A program made the translations under genes and the position numbers. Below the pieces are notes generated by a model. It was not told where the DNA came from, did no database searches, and saw only the letters and a list, made by a program, of their open reading frames with translations. DNA of 64,000 nucleotides, taken from the NCBI GenBank assembly GCA_963575745.1, contig CAUYUJ010015714.1, forward strand, positions 131,001 to 195,000, in the 5' to 3' direction. Of this stretch, positions 20,634 through 30,508 are shown one piece after another. This DNA is from Prorocentrum cordatum. Its lineage: Eukaryota; Sar; Dinophyceae; Prorocentrales; Prorocentraceae. Position 1 is the first letter of the stretch, and each line of letters starts with the position of its first letter.

Positions 20634-21904
20634 TGGCCGAGAGGGATGCTTTATATGAGTTATCCCAGCTAGGTCTCGCAGAGATCCGAGCTCGGGCCAT
20701 GTCGCGCGCTACCCCGCCGCCTCGCGCGAAGACGGCGCCGGGCCATGTTCCTCCGCCTGGCGAGGTCCAAGCCGGCTTGGGCGCGCGACTGGGAGTTTGA
20801 GTCCCATGTGGAAATGGACGAGTCCGCGGTTGCATGTATTCAACGCTCGCCGCGATCTTCTCAATTGCATGAGGAGCGCCCGTGCGGCCCTCAACTGGCC
20901 CCCCGCCCCCGCCCCGCCCATCGCGCGCGCAGGTTGCCGACGGATTGTCGGGCGCCGGCGCCGGGATTGTCGGGCGCCGGGGGGGCGCCGACAAACGCCA
21001 GCAGCCAGGTGACCTCTGAGAGGTCAGCGCCCAGCCAGGCAAGGGCGCCCGCGCGCAGCGCTCAGTCCAGCCCGCGGCCCCCCGGCAGCGCGCCCCGCGC
21101 GGATACCGGGCCCCTGGCTCGGGCGATCTGCGCCTGCGCCCCCGCTGCCGCCCGCCCCGAGACGCCCCGCCTCCCGCGCGATGCTCGGCCCGCGAAGGTG
21201 GCGCAGAGGCGCGCAGCGGAGCCGGCGGCGCCCGCGCGGCCCCGGACGCCCCCGCCTGCCGGCGGGCCACCCGATCTCCAACAGGCCAGGAAAAACGGTC
21301 GTCACACAGCTGATCGCCCTCATCGTGCGCCTCGCCCTCGCCGGCAGCAGGGCCATCGCGGAGCTGGCAGAGACGGCGCGCGCCGCGCGGCCCCGAGCGT
21401 TCGCCGAAGGCGACTTCGCGGACATGATGGAGTTCGCGGGCTGGCGCCATCGAGAGAGGTCGCATGATTTCGCGCAGAAGAGCGATGGCGATGCCCTCAT
21501 CTACGCGCATTCGTGGCGGCCCGATGTTCCTCGCTCAGCAGCAAATCCACTTGGGCAAGGATCTGAAGGAGATCTACACGTCTCACCTGAAGCAGCTTAC
21601 CTTCCTGGAGGTGGGCGAGATCGCAAGGCGCTGGCAGTGGAAGAGGAACAAGAGCGAGAACGCAATCGAGAAACAGGGCCGACTGATCATCACAACGGGC
21701 TCCGACTACGAGTTGGGCTGCAGGGTGATCCCCATGTTGCGCACGGCGATCTTGGACGTGAAAAGAGAGGGCCGCTCAAGAGGGGCGCGGAGAAGCATCC
21801 CGCCAGCTCAAGACGCGATAGGAAACACCCGACCTCCACCGCAGTCATCGGCTACAAGATCTGATTGCGCGAGGCATCGTGCCTCCCGATGCGCTTCAAC
21901 ATAG
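20634..21904 (+). pseudogene. coding region with successive +1 frame changes
   Basis: Coding signal runs MAERDALYELSQLGLAEIRA from the ATG at 20634, moves to the next frame near 20745 (RLARSKPAWARDWEFESHVE, then MDESAVACIQRSPRSSQLHE), again near 21290 (GKTVVTQLIALIVRLALAGS, then ADMMEFAGWRHRERSHDFAQ), and again near 21525 (FLAQQQIHLGKDLKEIYTSH, then LTFLEVGEIARRWQWKRNKS and GRLIITTGSDYELGCRVIPM). Each step is +1, the pattern of extra bases in homopolymers, so uncorrected insertion errors are as likely as real decay. The last third has strongly coding-like Lys/Glu/Ile content. The gene appears single-exon or nearly so over 1.2 kb. No family recognised. Confidence 0.45.
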
Positions 21905-22368
21905 GAATTTCGCGCCCACCCAGCTCTCTTTTCTAACGACCTACGGCCCCTCTCTTCCGCCCGCCCACACCGTTCATGTAAGGCCTACGACCCGCGCTCG
22001 AGGGCGATGGGGAGGGAGTGTAGGTCGGGGCCGAGGAATAGTCCATGGATGTAGTCATATGTAACTATATATATATATATATACATACATACATACATAT
22101 ACAGACATAGTATATATAGAACAAGGTGATGTTGCAGCTGTTTTCTTTCGCCTCGTAGACGACCCCTCTCTCTCGCTCTGAGCTGGTGTCGGTCACACCG
22201 CCGCCGCCCCTTGTCGTTCGTTCTGGTCGTGCGTCGTCGTCGTGGGGAACCAGATGTACAAGTGCAATTCGTCGGTCCCCAGCGGGGCGCCTCCACGGCT
22301 GCGCTGCCATCGTGGGCGCCTGCAGCGCGCCCTTTCCCGAAAGCCGGGGTCGCCAAGGAGAGGGGGAG
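21905..22368. other. no gene recognised; TA/TACA microsatellite at 22063-22115
   Basis: Spacer containing (TA)n then (CATA)n. The flanks carry no convincing frame. Confidence 0.5.
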
Positions 22369-22371
22369 GGG

Positions 22372-22444
22372 GAGGGGGAGGAGGAGGAGGAGGAGGAGGA
22401 GGAGCAGGAGGAGCAGGAGGAGGAGGAGGCGGAGGAGGAGGAGG
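22372..22444 (+). repeat. (GAG)n tract, left arm of a GAG/CTC inverted pair
   Basis: GAG/GGA triplets that are complementary to the CTC tract at 22565-22715, so the roughly 120 bp between them could sit in the loop of a long imperfect hairpin. Confidence 0.85.
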
Positions 22445-22560
22445 ATGTCGCCGTTTTACGCAGAAGCGCCAGTCAGAGTTCCGGGCGAAGCGAGGTTTCA
22501 AGGGTTCAAGCCGCCCGAGTCAAGCAGACGCGAACTCCACGAGCCCGACCCCGATCCCCA
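22445..22560 (+). CDS. exon-like segment between GAG and CTC tracts
   Basis: An ATG at 22445 starts MSPFYAEAPVRVPGEARFQG, then FKPPESSRRELHEPDPDPHS, before the CTC tract turns the frame into poly-Pro. A GT at about 22495 follows AG in a usable donor context. Composition is non-repetitive and protein-like. Both other + frames are also open, so the frame is a judgement. No family recognised. Confidence 0.3.
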
Positions 22561-22564
22561 TTCT

Positions 22565-22865
22565 CCCCCTCCTCCTCCGCTTCCTCCTCCTTCTCCTCCT
22601 CCTCCTTTTCCGCCTCCTCCTTTTTCTTCTTCTCTTCCTCCTCCTTCTCCTCTTCCTCCTCCTCCTCCTCTTCCTCCTCCTTCTCCTCCTTGTCTTCTTC
22701 CACGTCCTCCCACTCCTCCTTCTCATCCCCAAATTGGGGGGGAGGGGGGAGGAAGGGGGGGAAGGGGTGGTGGTGGCGGGGTTCGTTCCTCCGTCCTCGT
22801 TCGCCTCCTCCTCCTGCTGCTGCTGCTCCTCCTCCTCCTCCTCCTCCTCCTCCTCCTCTTCCTCC
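22565..22865 (+). repeat. (CTC)n tract, about 300 bp with a G-rich interruption
   Basis: CCT/TTC triplets to about 22720, then a ggggggaggggggagg interval (22735-22790), then pure CTC triplets (22805-22865). Confidence 0.9.
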
Positions 22866-22879
22866 TTTTTCATCCCTGT

Positions 22880-22975
22880 TCCCTCTAACTAGCTGTTCCC
22901 TGGCGCACCCCGAAACGTATCGGTAGGGCGGGCCGGTTGTTTTGCCTGAGATGTTCTTGCCACTTATGGCCTTGA
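22880..22975 (+). repeat. interspersed repeat family D, copy 1
   Basis: Core cgccccgaaacgtatcggtagggcgggcc-like block followed by tgcctgaga, directly after a CTC tract. Copies at 41560-41640 (+) and 42745-42805 (-) also abut CTC (or GAG) tracts, so the pyrimidine tract is part of the unit. Confidence 0.7.
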
Positions 22976-22989
22976 AGCTTGAAGTTCGA

Positions 22990-23600
22990 AACAAATAGTT
23001 ACGCGGATGGATGGGGGCTCGTTTTCAAAATTGCGTTTGTTTTTGCGTTGGTTCCGCGCACATTATTTTTACAGTCGCAGCAGCTACGCGGATGGAGGGG
23101 CGGCGTGTTCAAAATAGAGTTCTCGCCTTGGTGCCAGGCACATCCGTTTTGAGCACTTTTCAAAATGGACCTCTCGCGATAACGCCGGGCAGAATTGCTT
23201 TAAAAGCTTGCAGCAGCTACATTGATGAAGGGGTTGGGCCGTCTTCAAGATGGGGCTCTCTCCGCATCGCCGCGCACATTCGCGATTAGAGATTGCAGCA
23301 GTTGCACGAAAAGAGGGCGGTTCCTTTGCAACGTGATGCTCTCGCCCAAACGCCGTGCAGATCGATCTTGCAAGGTCGCAGCAGTTGCAAGTGTGGCGCT
23401 CTCGCCTTTAGCGATGCGCGCATTCTTCCCGAACCCTTTGTCACAAGTAAACGGATGAACAGCGGTTCCTTCTCGACATGTGGCTCTCGCTCCCGACGTC
23501 CTCGAAGTTTAGGGCCAGGAGTGCCAGCGTGCGCAGCCGCTGCACAGACGGGAGGCGTTTTTTTGTCGAAACGGGCATTCCGCTGGGCACCTCGTTGACA
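22990..23600 (+). repeat. about 90-100 bp tandem repeat, family C, locus 1
   Basis: Five to six diverged units with ttttcaaaat.g.g.tctcgcc(t/g)..g.gccg.gcacattcg and ttgcagcag(t/c)tacac. Same unit at 41640-41910 and 56190-56480. At the first two loci the array follows a family D copy. Confidence 0.7.
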
Positions 23601-24244
23601 TGTAGGAAGGGGGGTCATCTTAGGGTCACGAGCGCACATGCCAGGCATTCAGAATCGCCTGCCTTGCCATGGGGATGTCAAGGAGGTGGGTCCTGATGGC
23701 GAGCGGCGCCCAGGAATCGGCCATCGTCGGGCAGCGGCCACCGCGGGTGAGCGACGTCCGCGGGAGACGACGAAGGAACATGAGCGTGCGACACTGAAAG
23801 TGGGCCTGTCTGCAGGAAGGACGGGGCCGATAATGCAGGAAATCCCTCGAGGGAACCAGGTCCGAGTTTGAACAAGAGTCCGTGTCAGAATCCGCTCGCA
23901 CTACGACACCGTCAATAAGACCTCGATTCAGTAAGGGCCTCGAGGAGCGGAGGCCAATGATAATAAGACATGACCTTATACAGGCCCGCCCACCCACCGC
24001 CCATTGAAATGTGTGACCATACCTTTCCGCATCCCTTCTTCCCACACGGCGCTTGCACTCACAGTGGAGGCCCATGCCAAGAGACACACTGCTTGCCTCC
24101 AGGGTGCCCTGGGCCTCTCGGAATTCGATGGCCTCGCAGCTGAACGCGCGACGCTCCCGCACCAAAAAAGAATCGGTGGACGCCCTGGGGTGCCAGGGTC
24201 GGGATGCTTGTTGAGGTTTCTTGCGGTCGGGCCTCCACTGTATT
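23601..24244. other. no gene recognised
   Basis: Balanced composition, no repeats, a few short open frames (for instance - strand 23626-24165). The motif cacacggcgcttgc.ctca occurs at 24052 and again at 24435, on either side of the inverted-repeat element at 24245. Confidence 0.35.
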
Positions 24245-24430
24245 CCCAGACCCCCGACGTCATGAATTTTTCATGACGTCGACCCCCAGCGCTCTGGACC
24301 CATTCCCCGGGACTGGTTTTTCTTCCTGAGTCGTTTTTTGACGGTCCCGAGGGCCGGTAGGGGCCCCCAGAGGCAAAACATGGTGAAAAACCTCCGTCGT
24401 GATTTTGTCATAGCTCGAGGGGGCCTGGGT
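24245..24430 (+). mobile_element. MITE-like element family A, copy 1
   Basis: Left end cccagacccccgacgtcatg; right end ctcgagggggcctggg, which is an imperfect inverted repeat of the left end over about 33 bp. Internal blocks cccattccccgggac, gttttttgacggtcccgag and gaaaaacctcc.tcgtgatttt are shared with copies at 30509, 49022 and 54523 (reverse). About 185 bp, non-coding. Confidence 0.75.
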
Positions 24431-24815
24431 TCACACACGGCGCTTGCGCTCAGGGTCTCGCCCGTCGCGTCCCAAGGCAGCGGGCGGGTCGGCCGAGGTG
24501 CCGCCCGGCTCAGTCACGCGCAGAGGGGGGTGGGGGGAGGGGGGATGGCTTCTTAGAAGCACCTCTGCTTATTAGAAGGCGCGGGCTTTATCTATAGATG
24601 TGAGGCCGGCGCCTTCTAAGAAGCGGCCTCCTTCTAAGAAGCCTTCCCCCCTCCCTCCACCCCCTTGTGCGCGCCGCCAACCCGCGCCCGCCCGTGGGCG
24701 CCCCGCGGGGGGCGCCTCTCGGGGGCCCTGTGCGCCGGGAGGGTCCGCCGAGGTCTCGCCGGGTACCCGCCCCGTGGGCGCCTCCTTGGGCGCCTCGTGC
24801 GCCGCCCCCCTCCTC
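24431..24815. other. GC-rich spacer with ttctaagaag hairpin repeats
   Basis: Short inverted repeats of cttctaagaag at 24554, 24612 and 24632, then gcgccc/gggcgc-rich DNA (24690-24800) similar to 27550-27790 and 30390-30500. No convincing gene. Confidence 0.4.
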
Positions 24816-24945
24816 CCCCCTCCTCCTCTCCTCCTCCTCCTCCTCCTCCTCCTCCTCCTCCTCCTCCTCCTCCTCCTCCTCCCCCTCTCCTCCTCCTCCT
24901 CCCTCCTCCTCCTCCTCCTCCTCCTCCTCCTCCTCCTCCTCGCGC
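24816..24945 (+). repeat. (CTC)n microsatellite
   Basis: About 130 bp of nearly pure CTC triplets. Confidence 0.95.
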
Positions 24946-25497
24946 CCGCCGTGCCCTCTCCGCCTCCGCCGCTGGCCCCCAGGGCGAGGGACGGTGCCCG
25001 TCCCCGGGTGGGTATGTTTCGCCCGGGGCAGTGCCACGGATCGGCGGCGAGCGAGGGAGGGAAGCGAGGAGGGAGGAGGGCTTCTCAGGAGGCGGCGGGG
25101 CTTCTCGGAGGCCCTTGCGCCTTCTGAGAGGTGTTTGTCTGTCTTCGGGGGGGGCCTGGACAGCTTCTCGGAAGGCCAGGGGACTTCCGAGCCTTCCGAG
25201 AAGGCCCGTCGCTTCTCATTTGCCCCCCTCGCTCGCCGCCTAAAAAGAGGACGGGGGAGGACGGGAGGACCCTACGCCAGCCACAGCATGTGGCGGCAGA
25301 ACGCCACGATTTTCTTACTCGCAGCGGCCGTGTCCAGCACACCCGCCACCAGGACGTCTTGCGCTCTGCTGGTGCAGCTCACGTGCTTGCGGCAGCTGAG
25401 GTTTCGCCTGATGCCCGCCCATTGGTGCCCGTGGGCGCCTCGTGGCCTCATGGGCGCCTCGCGCGTTGGGCGGGTGGGTCGCTTGCACCCTGTAGCT
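24946..25497 (+). other. spacer with possible exon start at 25288
   Basis: An ATG at 25288 starts MWRQNATIFLLAAAVSSTPA, which resembles a signal peptide, but an overlapping frame (QHVAAERHDFLTRSGRVQHT) is equally plausible. Upstream, the stretch 24982-25080 after a CCCCCAG could be a small exon. The region also holds repeats of cttctc(a/g)gagg(c) at 25082-25215. None of these is secure. Confidence 0.25.
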
Positions 25498-25735
25498 TTC
25501 ACCACGCACACACTGCACCACATAGCCTGGAGTACATAGCTCGCACCACACAGCCTGCATCACAGAGCTTGTACCGCACGGCTTGCACCGCACAGTTCGC
25601 GCCACACAGCGCACAAATACAGGACATAGCTTGTACCACATACGTGGCACCACATAGTTCGTACCACTTAGCTCGCACCAACTTTGATCCACATAGCTTG
25701 CACCACGCCGCGTGCACTACAGTTTCTACACATAC
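25498..25735 (-). repeat. 12-14 bp satellite (CACATAGCTTGCAC), locus 1
   Basis: About seventeen degenerate units of accacatagcttgc. The 27085-27480 array is the same unit in the opposite orientation, and a short third stretch is at 39462-39520. Confidence 0.85.
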
Positions 25736-26660
25736 ACCATGGTAATACTGCTTATGTGTATTTACTTATGTATATCTGTATGTATATTGTAGATCGATTG
25801 GGCCAGCGCTGGCAATCATTATTCGTCAGAGGGCTGCAAGGCAGTTCATTTCCCAACCAGGACCCTCGCCATTCAGGCTCTTCGCTAGTCTTACGAGTCC
25901 TTGCAATCAAGAGGAAGGCGTGCAGGGACACTGAGGAGGGGGACTCGAGATGGGAGGTGTACGGCAGCATTCATCATCGCTGACGCATCTATGGTTTCCT
26001 CTGGTCCTCGTCCTTCCCCCCTCTCCTCCCCCTTCTGGGGGGGGGGAAGGCTCCGCCTGAGACCCAGTGCCTCCTCACCTCCTCCCTTCGAGCATACCTT
26101 TATGAACCGTTAGTGTGCGAGGGGGAATCCGGGCTCGGGTCGGGAAGTGGTCTGGGATCGACGAGGGGGGGCCTTCGATGCTCGGTGAGCTGGAGCTCTT
26201 TGGTTGTGTGTGGTATGGTGGATTGCCCCCCCCCCCCCCCCCCCTCCCCCCTTCCCATCGTGGCGCCTTGGGGCGTTTGGGACCTGGACGGGCGGGGACC
26301 TGGACGGGCGGGTGGTTCTGGTTGAGTGATAAACGTGTCTGGAGGCTGAGTTTTAGGATGTGCCGAAAGCGAAGACACTCTCAAACGATTTCTATAGTGC
26401 CCCAGGGTGAGCGAGCTAGTTGCTAGAGATTCGGCAACGTTTCTTCAACGTGTGACCCTTCGACGTTTAGCCCTGGTCTTCCCCAGCGAGCAAAGCCCTC
26501 GCACGGCCAGGAGTGCTGTTCTCTATATACCCACAGACTCTCGCTGGCGGCCAAGTCCAGGTCGGGCTCTGTCCCAATCCCCATGTGATGGGGAGACCTG
26601 CGAGGGTGGTCACCGACCTGGCTCAGGGGTAGGGAGTGGGATGAGCTCGTCCTGGCGCTG
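25736..26660. other. no gene recognised; C-run at 26226-26243
   Basis: Mixed composition with short frames and a pure cytosine run. No coding or RNA signal that I can support. Confidence 0.35.
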
Positions 26661-26664
26661 ACAC

Positions 26665-26810
26665 TCCTTCTTCTCCTCCTCCTCCTCCTCTCCTCCTCCT
26701 CCTCCTCCTCCTCCTCCTCCTTTCTCCTCCTCCATCTTCCATCCTTCTCCTCGTCCATCCTCCATCCTCCTCCTCCATCCTCCTCCTCCTCCTTCTCCAT
26801 CCTTTCTCGT
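26665..26810 (+). repeat. (CTC)n tract with CCAT interruptions
   Basis: About 145 bp of CTC triplets interspersed with ctccatc. Confidence 0.9.
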
Positions 26811-27084
26811 TGTAGGTGATGCCCCCTTCTCGCACCACCGGGCGTGCCCGCAGGCTGGGCTGGGCGTGTCGCCTGAGACTCTTCTGCTACACATCATCCT
26901 GATGCTCCACGCCCAACGGTCACGCGGGCGGAGGGCGGCCATCTTCAATGTTGGACTCCCGTCTTCGGGCCGCTGCGCATTCGTCTTACAAGCTTGCAAG
27001 CTGTGGGGAAGGAGGCCATGCTGTTTTCATCAGGTTAGCCAGCCTGGGCCCCAAACAGTAAGTTGTTGTACAACAGCGACGGGA
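26811..27084. other. no gene recognised
   Basis: About 270 bp between a CTC tract and a satellite. Short open frames only. Confidence 0.35.
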
Positions 27085-27480
27085 GCCACGCGGTGAGCTA
27101 TACTGTGTAAGCTAGGTCGTGTAAGCTGTGTTGTGTGAGCTATCGTGTGAAAGCAATGTGCTGTGAGTTATGTCGTGTGAGCCTTTCGGTATAAGCTATG
27201 TGGTGTACACCGTGCTGTGCGAGCTATGTGCTGTGATCTATGTGGCGTGACCTATGTGGTTTGAGCTATGCGATGTGAGCTGCACAGTTTGAGTTATGTG
27301 GTGTACGCCATGCTGTGCACGCTAGGTGGTGTGAGCTGTGTTGTCTGAGCTAGGTTGTTTAAACCATGCAGTGCGTGCGTGGTGCAGGCTGTTTGGCGCA
27401 AGCTATGCGGTGTGAGCTCAGCGGTGCTAGCTCGGTGGTGCGAGCCATGGTCTGCAGGCTGCTTGGTGTGACCCGTGCAG
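27085..27480 (+). repeat. 12-14 bp satellite (GTGAGCTATGTGGT), locus 2
   Basis: About thirty degenerate units, reverse complement of the array at 25498-25735. The two arrays face each other across 1.35 kb. Confidence 0.85.
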
Positions 27481-27822
27481 TCTGAGCTGGGTCGTGTAGG
27501 CCATGTGGCGCCCACTGGCGGGCACCAGGCGACACCTCGGTGTGCCCCCTCCCAGCGAAGGGTGCCCGCGAGGCGCCCACGGGTGGGCACCAGAGGGTGG
27601 GCAGGCGGCGACACCTCGGCGCATGCTCCCGCGCGGTGCGCCCACGAGGCGCCCACGGGCGGACGCCTGGCAGAACCTGTGGCGCACACCGTCCCCGCGC
27701 ACGGGGCGCGCACGAGGCGCCCACGGGCGGGCGCCGAGCCGAAGCCTCGGCGACCACGAGGCGCCTACGAGGCGCCCACGGGCGGGCAGCCTGGCGCAGG
27801 GCCTCGGCCCCTGCTCTCACGC
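27481..27822 (+). repeat. GGCGCCCACGGGCGGGC-type GC-rich minisatellite
   Basis: At least six units containing cgaggcgcccacggg(c/t)ggg. Related strings are at 24660-24800, 25425-25475 and 30390-30500. Confidence 0.75.
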
Positions 27823-27981
27823 TGGGCCTGTCCCTTCTTACAGGAGGAGCATTCAAAGATAATGCAGAGATCGTCTGAGGACGTTTTGCTGTTCAATACA
27901 ACCTTGAATATTTTTGAGCAGTTTTTGTCAAGTTCATTTTTCGTTCAAACTCCGCCTGTGGGGGACATGCCCGATTTGATC
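27823..27981 (+). mobile_element. inverted-repeat element family H, copy 2
   Basis: Left end gggcctgtcccttcttacag, right end cgcctgtgggggacatgccc; internal AT-richer sequence with attcaaa and ttcgttcaaa. Ends are inverted repeats. Confidence 0.65.
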
Positions 27982-28495
27982 CTCCTCGCCCAATCAGCGC
28001 CCTTGGGCGCCCGCCCGGGAGCGCGCGGCTTCGCCCTCGGGGAGCTGGTCGCCGATCCTAAGTCAGTGCCTTCCTCTGGTTGACCCAAAGGGGGGTCCAG
28101 CTTCAGGGGGGTGGTGCAATGGGTCTGGTGCAATCGATCTGTGGGGTTGCAGTAGATCTGGGGCGTGCACTACCGTCCAGGGCGCAGATGTATTGCTAGA
28201 TTTTCGCGTGCAAATGCATGAGTTGCGATACAATGCCGCACAGTTCTCTGGCGCAGCACATCCGCAATGCAATGGCCCCAGGCCCATTGCACCACCCCCT
28301 TCCGGCTGGACCCCCTTTCGGATCACCCGAGCTTCCTCGCCACCCCCCTGCCCCGAGCCGGTGCCCCCGTCCCCGTCCTCGAGGCGGGGGTTTACTCATG
28401 ACCGCCGCCCGGCGGATCGCTCTCTTCGCGGCTCTCGGCGGGCGGCGGGTGTGGACAGTTCACTTCTGGGTGCGCGGCGGATGCCTCTCGCGTCG
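27982..28495. other. no secure gene
   Basis: GC-rich spacer. A frame starting MTAARRIALFAALGGRR near 28399 is open into the following minisatellite but has no independent support. Confidence 0.3.
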
Positions 28496-28499
28496 CGTG

Positions 28500-28750
28500 G
28501 GATGCCCCTCGGGCCTCGGGGGCCTCTCGGAGGCCCCTTGGGGCGTCGTGGGGGGCCTCTTGGAGGCCTCTTGGGGCGCCCTGGGGATCTCTTGGGGCGT
28601 CTCGGGTGCTTCCTGGGGGCCCTGTTGGGCTTCTTGGGGGCCTCCTGCGGGCCTCCTGCGGGCCCCTCCGCTCTCGGGGTCTCCAGGGGCTCTCGGCGGG
28701 CACTCTTGGGAGCTGTTCGGGCCGTCTTGGGGCCATCCTGGAGGCCCCTG
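28500..28750 (+). repeat. TCTTGGGGCC-type minisatellite, third locus
   Basis: Degenerate ggcctcttggggc units as at 8335 and 14480. Confidence 0.8.
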
Positions 28751-28751
28751 T

Positions 28752-28906
28752 TAAGCTGGGCCTGTCCCTCTACGGGGGGGAAATTCAAAAATAGTCCAGG
28801 GACGATTTTTTGAGTAGTTCAGATTTTCTTGCGTATGGTTTGACTCTTTTTATTTTGTTCGTCCAAAGTCCGCCTGTAGGGGGACAGGCCCGACTTAAGG
28901 CCGCTG
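28752..28906 (+). mobile_element. inverted-repeat element family H, copy 3 (best preserved)
   Basis: Left end gggcctgtccctctacggg, right end ctgtagggggacaggcccga followed by cttaag; terminal inverted repeats of about 22 bp. The interior (attcaaaaatagtccaggga and ttgttcgtccaaagtccgcc) matches copies 4 and 5. Confidence 0.75.
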
Positions 28907-29089
28907 GTCAAAGAAGGGGGGTCCTTACTTATTGGCCCTGCCCCCCCCAGGAGGCACGTAGGAGTTGAAGACCTGTCACAGACGCTCGGACAGCTCGCGA
29001 CCCCACCCCCGCGTCCAGACCCAGGGGGGAGGGGGGGGCAGACCCTCGAAAGGGAAGAGGGAACATGGACGAAGAGACGCGCTACGTTT

Positions 29090-29283
29090 GAGTCGGACGT
29101 GTCCCTCTACAGGAGGACTATGAGGCTTTTTTTTCTGGTTGGAAAACATGGTGTGTATGTACAGAAATAAATAAGAGTATATATGTATATATAGTCATCC
29201 ATGTGGCAATGTTTGAATATGTTTGGACTAATTGTATGTTTCGTCCAAAATCCGCCTGTAGGAGGACATACCCGACCTCAGGC
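29090..29283 (+). mobile_element. inverted-repeat element family H, copy 4
   Basis: Left end agtcggacgtgtccctctac, right end gcctgtaggaggacataccc. The interior carries a 60-bp AT-rich insertion (tgtgtatgtacag...tatatatag) absent from copies 3 and 5. Confidence 0.65.
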
Positions 29284-29374
29284 TGGTGGGAACTCCCCGC
29301 CTCCGACTGCCGTTCCTCTTCGTGCCTGAGGGGCCTCTTCTGCAGCTGCTTGCACCCCCCCCTGCAGGGCTCAT

Positions 29375-29590
29375 TTGGACTCCTTCGATTCGATTTGATT
29401 TCGGTGGCCTCCGATTCCGATTCCGATGCGATTCGACTTCGGATTCCGATTCGGATGCCGATCCCTCAATGGAGGCCTGCTAGCCTGCCGACTTCCGACG
29501 ATCCGACTCTTCCCGATTCGGCTGCCGATTCCCGCCAGTCCGATTCATCGCGATCGCCGATCCGACTTCTCGATTCGATTCTGGGGTGCT
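29375..29590 (+). repeat. interspersed repeat rich in GATTCGATTC, copy 1
   Basis: Collinear with 40260-40480: cgattcgatttcg, gccgac/attccgccg, cccga(t/c)tcggctgccgatt, ccgattcat and tctcgattcgatt. Both copies are about 210 bp in the same orientation. Confidence 0.7.
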
Positions 29591-29625
29591 TGCCTCTGGG
29601 AGCCCCTAGCGGGGACCCGCCTAGT

Positions 29626-29797
29626 CTTAAGTCGGGCCTGTCCCTCAACAGGAGGAAAATTCAAAAATAGCAAAAAATAGTTTGGGGACGATGTTTCGAC
29701 AATGTTTGCGTATGTTTGAATATTGTTTGGCTATTTTTAATTTATCGGCCAACAATCCCCCTGCAGGAGGTCAGGCCCGACCGAAGCCTAATCCCGG
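29626..29797 (+). mobile_element. inverted-repeat element family H, copy 5
   Basis: Left end taagtcgggcctgtccctca, right end ctgcaggaggtcaggcccga; interior attcaaaaatagc...ggggacgatgtttcgacaatg. Third copy within 1.05 kb. Confidence 0.7.
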
Positions 29798-29990
29798 GCT
29801 CGATATCGGCCCACCTGGCCCCATGGTCCTTCCATCGGGCTTACAGGGTCCGGCTTGAATCAGAAGCACTTGCTTTTCAAAAGGGGCTCGGTAGTCCCTT
29901 TGGTTAGCATGCGTTCCGCTACCTTTTTGGCGGCGACCCCCCTTGGTGTTCCTTCGGACTTCCCAGACTTACTCTGCAAAAAACACACAT

Positions 29991-30008
29991 TGTGGGAAAA
30001 CACACACA

Positions 30009-30072
<64 letters not shown>

Positions 30073-30210
30073 CACACACACACTGTGGGAAACACACACA
30101 CAGTGTGTGTGTGTGTGTGTTGTGTGTGTGTGTGTGTGTGTTGTTTCCCACGTGTGTGTTTTTGTTTCCCACAGTGTGCGTTTTTTCCCCACGTGTGTTT
30201 TTTCCCACAG
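29991..30210 (+). other. CA/GT inverted-repeat element with GT...AG ends
   Basis: Begins gtgggaaaacacacac, continues through CG-containing (CA)n to a mirror (GT)n half, and ends gtgttttttcccacag. Left and right ends are inverted repeats, and the whole can fold into a hairpin of about 100 bp per arm. The first two bases are GT and the last two AG, so it could behave as an intron. No secure exons flank it. Confidence 0.6.
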
Positions 30211-30508
30211 GGGCTGCGTTCCTTACTCATCGCTCCGCAGGTCAGGCCGAACACTGTACTGGCCCCTGCGGTCGGGAACCCTTGGGGGACAGCGTGCCGC
30301 CCCGCCGGCTCTGCAGACTGCCACGCTCCGACGCGGCATGCTGCCCGCGCCCCGCTCCCCGGGCGCCAGTGGCCCCCAGAGCCCCGACGTCAGCGGGCAC
30401 CTCGTGGGCGCCCAGCGCGGGGGGGGGGTCGCCAAGGTCTCGCCGGGCGCCCGCCCGTGGGCGCCTCGTGGGCGCTCGTGGTCGCCGAGGTTTCGACGGG
30501 TGCCCGCC
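30211..30508. other. no secure gene; GC-rich minisatellite at 30390-30500
   Basis: Contains gcgcc/ggcgc repeats related to 27481-27822. No supported frame. Confidence 0.35.
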
